A DNA stretch of 19,665 nt from NCBI GenBank assembly GCA_021809235.1, contig JAKBAG010000022.1, positions 1 through 19,665 of the forward strand. Reading direction: 5' to 3'. Positions 5,896 through 13,322 of the stretch are shown here, in pieces. Source of the stretch: Acidobacteriota bacterium (GTDB taxonomy: Bacteria > Acidobacteriota > Terriglobia > Terriglobales > Acidobacteriaceae). Under the pieces are notes generated by a model. The model searched no databases. It was not told the DNA's origin and saw nothing but the letters and a program-made list of their open reading frames with translations. Within the stretch, counting starts at the first letter, position 1. Every line of letters starts with the position of its first letter. A program made the translations under genes and the position numbers.

Positions 5896-8634
5896 CTACC
5901 GCATGGCCTGCGGCATGGTAGTCTGCGACGTGTCCTTCCACGTATGGGCTACGATTGGCAGACCCGTCATCGGCCAGTGATCTACCTGCGCATTCACATT
6001 CAGCTCCACAGGAACCGGCGAATCCGGTGCGGCAGCCACCCCGATGTTCCAGCCATCCACCACGACCAGCGGATCCTGCCCCATCAGCTCCGAGGCGTCT
6101 GCGTCGATATCGATCGTTCGGCTCTCGCCCTGCGCCAGCGATACGTAATTGTCACTGTAGAAGACAGGCAGCACGCGCACACCTTCCCGATCCGCAGCCA
6201 GATGCCGCCGCAACTGCACATGCGCCATCACCGCAATGGTCTTGCCTGGATTGGCAAGTGTCACCGTGATGTGAAGTCTGCCGCTGGCATTGGCGCGCAC
6301 GGCATGCGCTGTGAGTACCGCGCGCGGCATCGTGTCCATGGCCTGGAGATTGTCCAGATCACTCTCCGGTGCACGCCAATAGAAGTTCCGGCTCAGCAAC
6401 TGTCCGGCTGCATCCGTAAGCTCCAGACGGATAAAGTGCACCGGCCCCAGATCCTTTGGCCAATGCCAGTCCCCGTCTACCGGATCAATGCGTGCAATGC
6501 TGATGGCCGAGCTGGCTGGCCCGGTAACCGGGAATTCATGCTCATACTTCAGCGTGCCATCGAAGGCGTAAACCCACTCGTGGACCTTGGCGCCTTTCAA
6601 TATCTCTGGGCGATTATTGATCACCTGCAGTTCCCCATCGGCTTCGTTCAACTGCACATGGACCATCTCACCGGCTTCCTTCACGGCAAACAGTGAGGCA
6701 TTCGGCTCCAGATCGTGATGATAGAGCTGCCAGACAAAGCTTGGCTGTGCCGGATTACTCATCCAGGTAATCACGGCAGTGGAAGGATTGAACAGCCGCG
6801 CCTCCCGGCCTTCATACATAGCGCGAAAGGCCTCATAGTTCGCAAGCTGGCTCTTTCGGACAAAGTCTGCAAGGTTGGCTATCTTCCCGTAACGCGCCGC
6901 CAGCGTCGCCGGATAGGTGTCTCCATGCGATGCCCCGCGAGCCAGATCATGCTCTGCCCAGTCATCATTGATCTCGGTCCAGTCCTTGGCCGGCATCATG
7001 CCCTGCACACTCTCCATCGTCGGAATCGACGTACTGCCGATCTCAGTCTTGAATGCCTCTGAGTATTGGTAATAGAAGCGTGGCGCACGCCACCAGTACG
7101 GCCCGCCGGAGTTCACCCCGCGCCCGGCCGTTGAACTCGGCTGATACAGCCGCGTCGGCTCCAGCTCCGCCAGCAGCGTCCGCAACTGGTCGTCAATCTC
7201 CTTCGGCGGGTAGCCCTCATTGCGTGCACACCAGATGGCGATCGAGGGATGATTCCGATAGCGCAGCACCTTGTCGCGCACATTGGCGATATACGTCGTC
7301 AGATCGTCCGGGTTTGGGCCATCGGAAGGATTGGGCTGAAAGAACTCATCCCAGAGCAGAATGCCGTACTTGTCACACAGTTCGTAGAAGTCTTCCTCCG
7401 TGCTCTGCCCCACCCAGTTGCGAATCATATTCAGGTTGGCGAGCTTATGCATGTAAATCTCCGCATCCAGCCGCTCACGCGGAATCCGCTTCATTGCCTC
7501 ATCCAGGCCCCAGTCACCGCCACGCAAAAAGACGCGCACTCCATTGACGGAGACTGTCAGGTTCTCCGAGTCCGGCACCGTGTAGGTGATCTTGCGCACG
7601 CCGAAATCAAAACTTGTCTCGTCCGAGACCATGCCGGCGGCTTCAAAGCTGAGATGCATGGTGTACAGGTTCTGCGGTCCATAGCCGTTGGGCCACCAGA
7701 GCAACGGATGCTCCATGTGCAAAGCGGGCTGCGTCTTCGGATTCATGGTCACCGTCTGCTCGCCATGCGCAGGAATGGTAACCGGAACCGTCACACGGAC
7801 AGAGCCAAAGGAGGCATGGAATTGTCCGGATACCGCTTGATTCGTCACATTTTCGAGCGTGGTCTGGATGGCAATATCGGCCGAGTCAGTCCGCGGCAAA
7901 GGAAGATCCGTCGTCACCAATGGGTCGCGCACCACCACAGGACCACTGGCTGAGAGCGTGACTCGGTTCCAGATCCCGGTGTCACGGTCGCGAATCGCCG
8001 GAATCCAGTCCCATCCGATCGTCGAAAGAAAAGTAGGGCCATCCAGAGCCGTAACGCCGCCATTGCTTCCCATGCCATCGGCGATCGTATGCTCGTGGGG
8101 CACACCCGGGTGCGGTTGCGGAGAAACGAGGACAGCCAGAATGGCGTGCTCCCCGGGCTTGACCCAATCGGTGACATCAAAAATGCCGCGACGAAATGCG
8201 CCCTTCATCGTGCCGACCTGCCTGCCATTCAGCCAGATCTCCGCCGCGTAGTTGATGCCAGCAAAGTTAAGCCATATCCGCCGACCCTGATAGCTGGCGG
8301 GCACATCAAATACCGTACGATACCAGTAAGAATTCTTGTTCAGGCTTTCCGGAATCCGATTGGGACGATTGTTCTCCCCATAGAGCGGCTCCGGATACAC
8401 CCCGGCATGCACCAGCGTCGTGAGCACGGTCCCGGGGACCGTAGCCACATACCACCCTCGAAGATCAAAGCCCGGCGAGGAAATTTCCGCTGGCGGCGCC
8501 GTAACCTTCTCGGCTTCCCGCAGCATCCATCCCTTGCCAATCTCCTGACTCGTCGGTACCTGTGCCCGAATACCGGTCATCCAAAGGCTGCAGACCCCGG
8601 CTAGAACCACACACCATCCCCACCTGCCTTGCAT
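5896..8634 (-). CDS. Secreted glycoside hydrolase family 2 protein (exo-beta-glucosaminidase / beta-mannosidase-like)
   Basis: A 912-residue exported GH2 enzyme. A Sec signal peptide ends about Ala24 (IRA|Q). Domains in order: jelly-roll sugar-binding domain (about 35-230, with SYWYRTVFDVP and AEIWLNGRQVG), an Ig-like domain (235-345), the TIM barrel (350-640) and C-terminal Ig-like domains (about 655-880). The likely acid/base is Glu473 in WCARNEG and the likely nucleophile Glu531 in FKTEIG; LLWDEFF (427-432) and MIRNWVG (403-409) are also family-like. Overall layout resembles exo-beta-D-glucosaminidases and plant endo-beta-mannosidases, so a beta-linked hexose or hexosamine is removed outside the cytoplasm; exact substrate is uncertain. 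A promoter is visible just upstream. Its start at 8634 has a modest AGGCGG-like ribosome site. It stands alone on this strand between tsf and the converging acyltransferase. Confidence 0.93.
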   Translation of the reverse strand: MQGRWGWCVVLAGVCSLWMTGIRAQVPTSQEIGKGWMLREAEKVTAPPAEISSPGFDLRGWYVATVPGTVLTTLVHAGVYPEPLYGENNRPNRIPESLNKNSYWYRTVFDVPASYQGRRIWLNFAGINYAAEIWLNGRQVGTMKGAFRRGIFDVTDWVKPGEHAILAVLVSPQPHPGVPHEHTIADGMGSNGGVTALDGPTFLSTIGWDWIPAIRDRDTGIWNRVTLSASGPVVVRDPLVTTDLPLPRTDSADIAIQTTLENVTNQAVSGQFHASFGSVRVTVPVTIPAHGEQTVTMNPKTQPALHMEHPLLWWPNGYGPQNLYTMHLSFEAAGMVSDETSFDFGVRKITYTVPDSENLTVSVNGVRVFLRGGDWGLDEAMKRIPRERLDAEIYMHKLANLNMIRNWVGQSTEEDFYELCDKYGILLWDEFFQPNPSDGPNPDDLTTYIANVRDKVLRYRNHPSIAIWCARNEGYPPKEIDDQLRTLLAELEPTRLYQPSSTAGRGVNSGGPYWWRAPRFYYQYSEAFKTEIGSTSIPTMESVQGMMPAKDWTEINDDWAEHDLARGASHGDTYPATLAARYGKIANLADFVRKSQLANYEAFRAMYEGREARLFNPSTAVITWMSNPAQPSFVWQLYHHDLEPNASLFAVKEAGEMVHVQLNEADGELQVINNRPEILKGAKVHEWVYAFDGTLKYEHEFPVTGPASSAISIARIDPVDGDWHWPKDLGPVHFIRLELTDAAGQLLSRNFYWRAPESDLDNLQAMDTMPRAVLTAHAVRANASGRLHITVTLANPGKTIAVMAHVQLRRHLAADREGVRVLPVFYSDNYVSLAQGESRTIDIDADASELMGQDPLVVVDGWNIGVAAAPDSPVPVELNVNAQVDHWPMTGLPIVAHTWKDTSQTTMPQAMR

Positions 8635-8675
8635 CTTTACCGCCTGCCCTGAGTGGAATTTTCTGTAACCGGATT

Positions 8676-8704
8676 ATCATATTGTTCGCAATGGGATGTA
8701 GCAA
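8676..8704 (-). promoter_or_regulatory. Sigma70-type promoter for the GH2 gene
   Basis: On the minus strand TTGCTA (8704-8699) and TATGAT (8681-8676) are separated by exactly 17 bp, giving a start near 8669 and a leader of about 35 nt. It lies immediately after the tsf terminator, consistent with independent transcription of the hydrolase gene. Confidence 0.55.
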
Positions 8705-8717
8705 TCTCCCGCTGCAA

Positions 8718-8747
8718 AGAAAAAGCCCGGCGCAATGCGCCGGGCTT
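8718..8747 (-). terminator. Intrinsic terminator of the rplM-rpsI-rpsB-tsf operon
   Basis: A perfect 11-bp stem (8723-8733 with 8737-8747, core GCCCGGCGC) followed on the minus strand by a T-rich tract (TTTTCTTT, counting the last two stem bases). It begins 26 nt after the tsf stop codon. Confidence 0.92.
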
Positions 8748-8773
8748 GGAAATTCCTGCTGACGGCAGACGTA

Positions 8774-9430
8774 TTATTCGCCTGCTGCATCCGTGAGCTT
8801 GGTGGTCGCCACTGTCCAGTTCGGATCGCCCACCTTGAAGCGAGCAAAGCGACGCACGGTGATGTTTTCTCCAAGCTTGCCCACCTTCTGCGCAATCAGC
8901 TCCTTCACCGAGATCGACTGATCCTTGATGAACGGCTGTTCCAGGAGGCAAACCTCCTCGTAGAACTTTGCCATCTTGCCCTCGGCGATCTTTTCCACCA
9001 CAGCCGCTGGCTTGCCGGTGGCGGCGGCCTGCGCCTTGTAAATCTCGCGCTCCCGCTCCAGATCCTCCGGGGTAACGTCCTCCGGACGCACAAACTTGGG
9101 GTCGCTGGCTGCAATGTGCATCGCCACGTCCTTCAGCAGCTCCTGGAAATCATCCGTGCGGGCTACAAAGTCGCTCTCGCAGTTGACTTCTAGCAGTACA
9201 CCGATCTTTCCGCCTGCATGGATGTAGGTGCCCACTGCGCCTTCATTCGTGCTGCGCGCAGCCTTCTTCTGCGCAGAAGCCATGCCGCGCTTGCGCAGCA
9301 CCACGAATGCGCCTTCGATGTCTCCGTTCGACTCCTGCAGCGCCTTCAGGCAGTCGCCCATCGGCGCGCCAGACTTGTCCCGCAGTTCCTTCACCAGCTT
9401 TGCATCAATCTTTACGCTCACCGTCGTCAT
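8774..9430 (-). CDS. tsf: Translation elongation factor Ts
   Basis: Guanine-nucleotide exchange factor that regenerates EF-Tu-GTP in the cytosol. The 218-residue product has the N-terminal UBA-like helices (KLVKELRDKSGAPMGDCLKAL, about 11-31) and the exchange motif CESDFVART, the family's TDFVA element (about 84-92), followed by the core domain ending in GENITVRRFARF. It is shorter than the E. coli protein (about 283), in line with compact EF-Ts forms that have a reduced second core region. The annotated ATG has a GAGGG directly against it, which is too close for a normal Shine-Dalgarno; a GTG at 9421-9419 (three codons in, giving M-S-V-K-I-D) is 8 nt from the same GAGGG and may be the real start. 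It is last in the ribosomal operon. Confidence 0.96.
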   Translation of the reverse strand: MTTVSVKIDAKLVKELRDKSGAPMGDCLKALQESNGDIEGAFVVLRKRGMASAQKKAARSTNEGAVGTYIHAGGKIGVLLEVNCESDFVARTDDFQELLKDVAMHIAASDPKFVRPEDVTPEDLEREREIYKAQAAATGKPAAVVEKIAEGKMAKFYEEVCLLEQPFIKDQSISVKELIAQKVGKLGENITVRRFARFKVGDPNWTVATTKLTDAAGE

Positions 9431-9469
9431 CCCTCATCACTCGTTCGTTGAATTACCTGCTGGGCGTTC

Positions 9470-9526
9470 CCGCCAGACCGGTTCACACACAAAGAGCGTG
9501 GCTCCCTGATCTGGCGGCCACGCTCT
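9470..9526 (-). promoter_or_regulatory. Structured rpsB-tsf spacer: hairpin with possible pseudoknot
   Basis: A perfect 10-bp inverted repeat (AGAGCGTGGC 9493-9502 with GCCACGCTCT 9517-9526) sits between rpsB and tsf, extendable by ACAAA/TTTGT around one bulged base. Its 14-nt loop contains, with the adjoining stem base, CCGCCAGA on the transcribed minus strand (9517-9510), complementary to TCTGGCGG at 9477-9470. The order stem1, stem2, stem1', stem2' is that of an H-type pseudoknot. The 126-nt spacer has no ORF of note. It might attenuate or pace tsf expression; function is inferred. Confidence 0.5.
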
Positions 9527-9556
9527 GTTTGTACACGGCTCATGCCGTATAGAAGA

Positions 9557-10420
9557 TTAAAGCGCTGATTCCGCTGCTTCCGGCTCCTCGGCAATTGCCG
9601 AAACCGATGCTGGAGCCTTGCGAATGCCTCCACCCAGAACCGCTTCCAGATCAACATCTTCACCGGTTGCGTCCTCTGCGGATTGTTCGGCGGCCACTTC
9701 GGCTACCGGCTCTGCCTCGGCAAACTGCTTATCTCCCACCAGGTTCACGCCCTCAATTGCCGACTCGGCAATCTTGGAGGTGAACAGACGAATGGCACGC
9801 AGCGCATCGTCATTGCCAGGGATCACGTAATCGACCAGTGTGGGATCGCAGTTGGTATCCACCACGGCCACAACCGTGATTCCCAGCTTCTTGGCTTCCT
9901 TGACGGCAATCGCTTCGTTGCTGGAGTCGATGACAAAAATCGCATCCGGCAGTCGCTTCATGTTCTTGATGCCGGCCAGGTTCGACTGGAGGTGCTTACG
10001 CTCGCGCTCCAGTTTGATCACTTCTTTTTTGGTCAGCAGATCATAACGACCGTCAGTCGCCATCTCATCCAGTTCCTGCAGACGCTTGACCGACTTCTGC
10101 ACCGTAACCCAGTTGGTCAGCAGGCCTCCCAGCCACCTCTGGTTTACGTATGGCATTCCAGCGCGCGTTGCCTCTTCAGCAATCGCTTCCTGCGCCTGGC
10201 GCTTGGTACCCACAAACAGGATCGTGCGACCCTCGCCACACAGGTCGGTCACAAACTTGGACGCGTCCTTGAACATCTTCAGCGTCTTTTGCAGGTCAAT
10301 AATGTAGATTCCGTTGCGCTCGCCGAAGATGTATTCCTTCATCCGCGGATCCCAGCGCTTGGTCTGATGCCCGAAGTGAACGCCTGCCTCGAGCAGTTCT
10401 TTCATCGTAATCGTAGCCAA
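9557..10420 (-). CDS. rpsB: 30S ribosomal protein S2
   Basis: Small-subunit ribosomal protein S2, 287 residues from the chosen start. The N-terminus MATITMKELLEAGVHFGHQ and the motifs KRWDPRMKEYIFGERNGIYIIDL, FVGTKRQAQ, NQRWLGGLLTN and VDTNCDP are diagnostic. The start is taken as TTG at 10420-10418: a strong Shine-Dalgarno (GAAGGAG, 10432-10426) lies five bases upstream, and translation from there gives the usual S2 N-terminus. The frame is open further upstream, but that extension matches nothing in S2. An ATG six codons inside lacks a site. After the conserved core (about 230 residues) there is an acidic, Ala/Glu-rich tail of about 55 residues, an extension seen in several phyla. It follows rpsI by 132 nt and precedes tsf by 126 nt in one transcription unit. 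Confidence 0.97.
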   Translation of the reverse strand: MATITMKELLEAGVHFGHQTKRWDPRMKEYIFGERNGIYIIDLQKTLKMFKDASKFVTDLCGEGRTILFVGTKRQAQEAIAEEATRAGMPYVNQRWLGGLLTNWVTVQKSVKRLQELDEMATDGRYDLLTKKEVIKLERERKHLQSNLAGIKNMKRLPDAIFVIDSSNEAIAVKEAKKLGITVVAVVDTNCDPTLVDYVIPGNDDALRAIRLFTSKIAESAIEGVNLVGDKQFAEAEPVAEVAAEQSAEDATGEDVDLEAVLGGGIRKAPASVSAIAEEPEAAESAL

Positions 10421-10425
10421 TGGAA

Positions 10426-10432
10426 CTCCTTC
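10426..10432 (-). promoter_or_regulatory. Shine-Dalgarno that fixes the rpsB TTG start
   Basis: GAAGGAG on the minus strand, five bases before TTG (10420-10418). It decides between the TTG start, a longer open frame and an internal ATG at 10405. Confidence 0.8.
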
Positions 10433-10474
10433 ATGCCGTGCATCCGGACTGACATTCGCCTTGCCCGGATTAAG

Positions 10475-10540
10475 TCCGCCGAAGCGGGATTGATACAACT
10501 CAAGCCGAATCTCCGGCAAGGCCCGATAGCCCGCCGGAGA
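10475..10540 (-). other. Two hairpins in the rpsI-rpsB spacer
   Basis: TCTCCGGC (10510-10517) pairs with GCCGGAGA (10533-10540) across a 15-nt loop, starting 12 nt after the rpsI stop. A second small stem, CCGC/GCGG (10476-10479/10484-10487), has on the transcribed strand a UUCG loop closed by C-G, an extra-stable tetraloop. No T-tract follows either, so they look like processing or pausing stems rather than terminators. Confidence 0.35.
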
Positions 10541-10552
10541 GCCAGCCGAAAA

Positions 10553-10948
10553 CTAGCGCTTGGAGAACTGGAAGCGGGCGCGGGCACCACGCTGTCCGTA
10601 CTTCTTGCGCTCTTTCTGGCGCGCATCGCGCGTCAGCAAATTCTCACCCTTCAGCAACTTGCGCAGCTCGGGGTTGAACTCCACCAGGGCGCGCGCCGAT
10701 CCCATCTTCACGGCATCGGCCTGGGCAGAAACGCCGCCACCGGAAACCGTGGTGACCACGTCAAAGCTGCCCTGCATCTCTGCCAGCACCAGTGAGCGAC
10801 GCGCCGAAACACGCTGCTGTTCGGTGACAAAATACTCCTCGAACGCGCGACCATTCACTTTGAATGCGCCCGTACCCGGACGCAGAAACACGCGGGCAAT
10901 CGCCGACTTCCGGCGTCCCGTTCCGTAGTATTGAACCAGCTCTGCCAT
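10553..10948 (-). CDS. rpsI: 30S ribosomal protein S9
   Basis: Small-subunit ribosomal protein S9, 131 residues, whose C-terminal tail reaches the P-site tRNA. Signatures are YYGTGRRKSAIARVFLRPG at the N-terminus, the GGGVSAQADA segment in the middle, and RKKYGQRGARARFQFSKR at the C-terminus; the final SKR is the hallmark of the family. I start it at the ATG at 10948 (MAELVQYYGTGRRK), which has AGAGAG a few bases upstream; an ATG six codons earlier at 10966 has no ribosome site and would add a non-conserved MGERER. It follows rplM by 58 nt, the widespread L13-S9 pairing. Confidence 0.97.
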   Translation of the reverse strand: MAELVQYYGTGRRKSAIARVFLRPGTGAFKVNGRAFEEYFVTEQQRVSARRSLVLAEMQGSFDVVTTVSGGGVSAQADAVKMGSARALVEFNPELRKLLKGENLLTRDARQKERKKYGQRGARARFQFSKR

Positions 10949-11006
10949 ACGCTCTCTTTCGCCCATTCAGGCATTGTGCGCCCCTTGCTTAAGGAGCGGA
11001 AAACTC

Positions 11007-11441
11007 TTACGCCTTTACGTCCAGCGCCGCCGGCATCTGTGCTTCATGCGGATGACGGTCGCCGCGATACACCTTCAGCTTGGTTGCCATCTGACGACCC
11101 AGCTTGGTCTTTGGCAACATTCCCTTGATCGCCTCTTCGACAATCTTCTCCGGCTTGCGCTGCAGCAGCCGCAGGAAGGACTCCTCACGCAGACCGCCCG
11201 GAAATCCCGTATACCGGCGATACACCTTGCTCTGCGACTTCAAACCGGTCAGTCGCACCTTCTCCGCATTGATCACAATGACGTGATCGCCCATGTCCAT
11301 GTAGGGCACATACTTCGGATTCGTCTTGCCGCTCAGCACGTTGGCTGCCGAAGTGGCCAGACGCCCCAGCGTCTTGCCGCTGGCGTCCACGACGAACCAC
11401 TTGCGGTCGATTTCTTTGGCGCTCGGAATATACGTTGACAT
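11007..11441 (-). CDS. rplM: 50S ribosomal protein L13
   Basis: Large-subunit ribosomal protein L13, an early assembly protein, 144 residues. Signatures include KWFVVDASGKTLGRLAT near the N-terminus, KYVPYMDMGDHVIVINAEKV, YRRYTGFPGGLRE, and IKGMLPKTKLGRQMATKLKVY with GDRHPHEAQ near the end. The ATG at 11441 gives MSTYIPSAKEIDRKW, the normal start, and has GCAGGAG four bases upstream. The frame runs open for over 100 codons further upstream, but that part holds the promoter and leader. It is the first gene of the rplM-rpsI-rpsB-tsf operon. Confidence 0.97.
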   Translation of the reverse strand: MSTYIPSAKEIDRKWFVVDASGKTLGRLATSAANVLSGKTNPKYVPYMDMGDHVIVINAEKVRLTGLKSQSKVYRRYTGFPGGLREESFLRLLQRKPEKIVEEAIKGMLPKTKLGRQMATKLKVYRGDRHPHEAQMPAALDVKA

Positions 11442-11758
11442 CTCGCTCCTGCTCTTTCGAACTTCCTGAAATTCCTGCTGCACCCAAGCCAAATGGCTCC
11501 GGGAAAATCCTTGCGCCATGCGCAATTCTGCATGGCAGCCACCCACGACCAAACCCGTTCGGTTGCGTGAGAACCATGTGCATAGTACAGATTCCCAAAC
11601 ACTTACAGCACTTGGAACCCGTACGCCGGATGCTTGGCAATGCCTGACGCTTTGCCCGTCTGGCTCCAGTTGGCAGTCCATGTTGCTTGAGGACCCCATT
11701 CCGGGCGCAGACGCAACTCTGCACAAGGCTTTTAGAATACCGAATAACCAGTGCAGAG
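11442..11758 (-). other. Gene-free leader of the rplM operon
   Basis: The 317-nt gap between rplM and the P450 gene. From the promoter at 11734-11762 it gives a predicted leader of about 285 nt. It contains a perfect 6-bp stem with a 3-nt loop (TTGCGC 11511-11516 with GCGCAA 11520-11525), a weaker stem-loop between about 11541 and 11566 (CACG/CGTG outside AACC/GGTT), and the rplM ribosome site (11446-11452). It has no tRNA and no recognised riboswitch. A regulatory r-protein leader is possible but I cannot match it to a known L13 leader. Confidence 0.45.
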
Positions 11759-11762
11759 TCAA
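11734..11762 (-). promoter_or_regulatory. Sigma70-type promoter of the rplM operon
   Basis: On the minus strand TTGACT (11762-11757) and TATTCT (11739-11734) are separated by exactly 17 bp. The -35 box contains the TGA stop codon of the upstream P450 gene (11761-11759). Predicted start near 11727. Confidence 0.7.
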
Positions 11763-13231
11763 CGGGAGTCAGGCATTTGGCGGCGCCGCACAACCAGCTT
11801 GACCGGGCCAGCCGGTCGCAGCGTAATGGCGGGTTGCACGGCAATCGCGGTGCCTGCTCCCGACTCCGGCGTCAGCTCCCAATCGGCAAGAATCGTCGCC
11901 AGGATCAGAACTCCCTCCATCCGTGCCAGACCTTCGCCGATGCACTGCCGACTTCCTGCTGCAAACGGAAAGTAGGCAAGGCGCGGCCTGGCTGCCTTTG
12001 CCACAGCTGTAAATCTTTCCGGATCAAACCGATCCGGCTCCGGATACCACCGCTCATCGCGGTGTACGGCATATTGCGGCGCAATCAGAATGGTGCCGCG
12101 CTGGACCCGAATTCCCCTCCACAGATACTCCTCGGCAGCAGTACGTGCCGTCACCCACACAGGTGGATACAGCCGCATGGCCTCGGCAAAGACCTGGCCC
12201 AGGTACGGAAGACGGCCATAATCCTCAGACGAAACGCCACGCAAGCTGTCCTGAGATGGATTCTTCAGCACCTGCTGCGCCTCGGCAGCGGCGCGCTGCT
12301 GGACCTCCGGATGCGTGGCCAGCAGCCATAGAGCAAAGGTCAGCGCATTGGCTGTCGTCTCGTGCCCGGCCAGCAGCACGGTCAGGCATTCATCCCTCAC
12401 CTGCCGGTCGGTCATGCGCTCCGCATACCCCTGTTCCTGAGATTCCTCATCGGTAGCCATCAGCAGCATGCTGAGCAGGTCCCCACGATCCTCCGGACTG
12501 GCCCGCCGTTCGGCAATCATGCGATAGATCAGCGTATCCAGACGCTCTTGCCCTCGACGAATCCGACGCATCAGCGGCAGGGGAAGCTGCTGGATCAGGT
12601 GGGACATGGGCAGGAAGGCAAGGGGCAAAAAACCCATAAAGGCATCCACGGCCTCGGCGATGCTCTCCACCTCCTGTTCCACGTTGGTGTCAAAGAGTGT
12701 CTTGCCGACGATACGCAAAGCCAGCAGCAGCATTTCGCTGTGTACTTCCACCACGCCGGCCTCGGTCCATTGCCCGGTCATCCTTCTTGCAAATTCCCCA
12801 ATCACCTCTCCGTAGGCCGCAATACGCTCTCGATGAAAGGCTGGCTGCGCCAGTCGCCGCTGCCGCATATGCAGCGGCTCTTCACTGGTCAGCAAGCCCT
12901 CGCCCAGCACCATCCGGGAGCGCTGCATCACCAGTCCCCGATGATGGTGGCCGGCATCACGCACCAGCATCTCCTGAATCAACTCCGGATGATTGCACTG
13001 CAACACGCGCACGCCAAAGTTCTGAAAGTAGACCAGGTCCCCGAACTCTACGGCGTTGGCGCGCAGAAAATCCGCACCATTACTGCGAAAAACGTCACCC
13101 CGGAGCAGGCGCGGCCAGAACTTAGGTCCCACCGGCATGCCCGACCTGGTATCGATCTCAATCCTGGGTGCTGTTGCGGTATCGGTCTGCAGTCCTGCAG
13201 CAGAGCAGCCAATCTGCTGTTGCGTCCTCAT
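11759..13231 (-). CDS. Cytochrome P450 monooxygenase
   Basis: A 490-residue soluble P450. The heme ligand is Cys430 in FPFAAGSRQCIG (FxxGxxxCxG), the I-helix oxygen-activation motif is AGHETT (288-293), the K-helix ExxR is EAMR (350-353), the meander has FDPERF (402-407), and HMRQR (121-125) is the C-helix heme-propionate contact. It inserts one oxygen atom from O2 into an organic substrate, using electrons from a redox partner that is not encoded here. The motif pattern resembles bacterial P450s close to the fatty-acid/alkane hydroxylase type, but the substrate cannot be predicted. It lies 122 nt downstream of the MFS gene on the same strand and its stop codon overlaps the -35 box of the rplM promoter. 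The start is the ATG before RTQQQ; only a weak GAAG precedes it. Confidence 0.93.
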   Translation of the reverse strand: MRTQQQIGCSAAGLQTDTATAPRIEIDTRSGMPVGPKFWPRLLRGDVFRSNGADFLRANAVEFGDLVYFQNFGVRVLQCNHPELIQEMLVRDAGHHHRGLVMQRSRMVLGEGLLTSEEPLHMRQRRLAQPAFHRERIAAYGEVIGEFARRMTGQWTEAGVVEVHSEMLLLALRIVGKTLFDTNVEQEVESIAEAVDAFMGFLPLAFLPMSHLIQQLPLPLMRRIRRGQERLDTLIYRMIAERRASPEDRGDLLSMLLMATDEESQEQGYAERMTDRQVRDECLTVLLAGHETTANALTFALWLLATHPEVQQRAAAEAQQVLKNPSQDSLRGVSSEDYGRLPYLGQVFAEAMRLYPPVWVTARTAAEEYLWRGIRVQRGTILIAPQYAVHRDERWYPEPDRFDPERFTAVAKAARPRLAYFPFAAGSRQCIGEGLARMEGVLILATILADWELTPESGAGTAIAVQPAITLRPAGPVKLVVRRRQMPDSR

Positions 13232-13322
13232 GTCTTCATTCCATCGCAGAACAGCAGATCATGGATAGGCCCGATCACTGGAAATAAACATGATTGTTGA
13301 TACGCTGCACAAGCGGCTGATT

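Noticed and set aside
9683..10795. 370-codon open frame on the plus strand over rpsB and rpsI
   Set aside because: It is antisense to two unmistakable ribosomal protein genes; no family features are visible.
11442..11762. N-terminal extension of rplM by up to 107 codons
   Set aside because: The extension overlaps a good promoter, begins only at non-ATG or unsupported codons, and L13 proteins start at the MSTYIPSAK-like position, which has its own Shine-Dalgarno.
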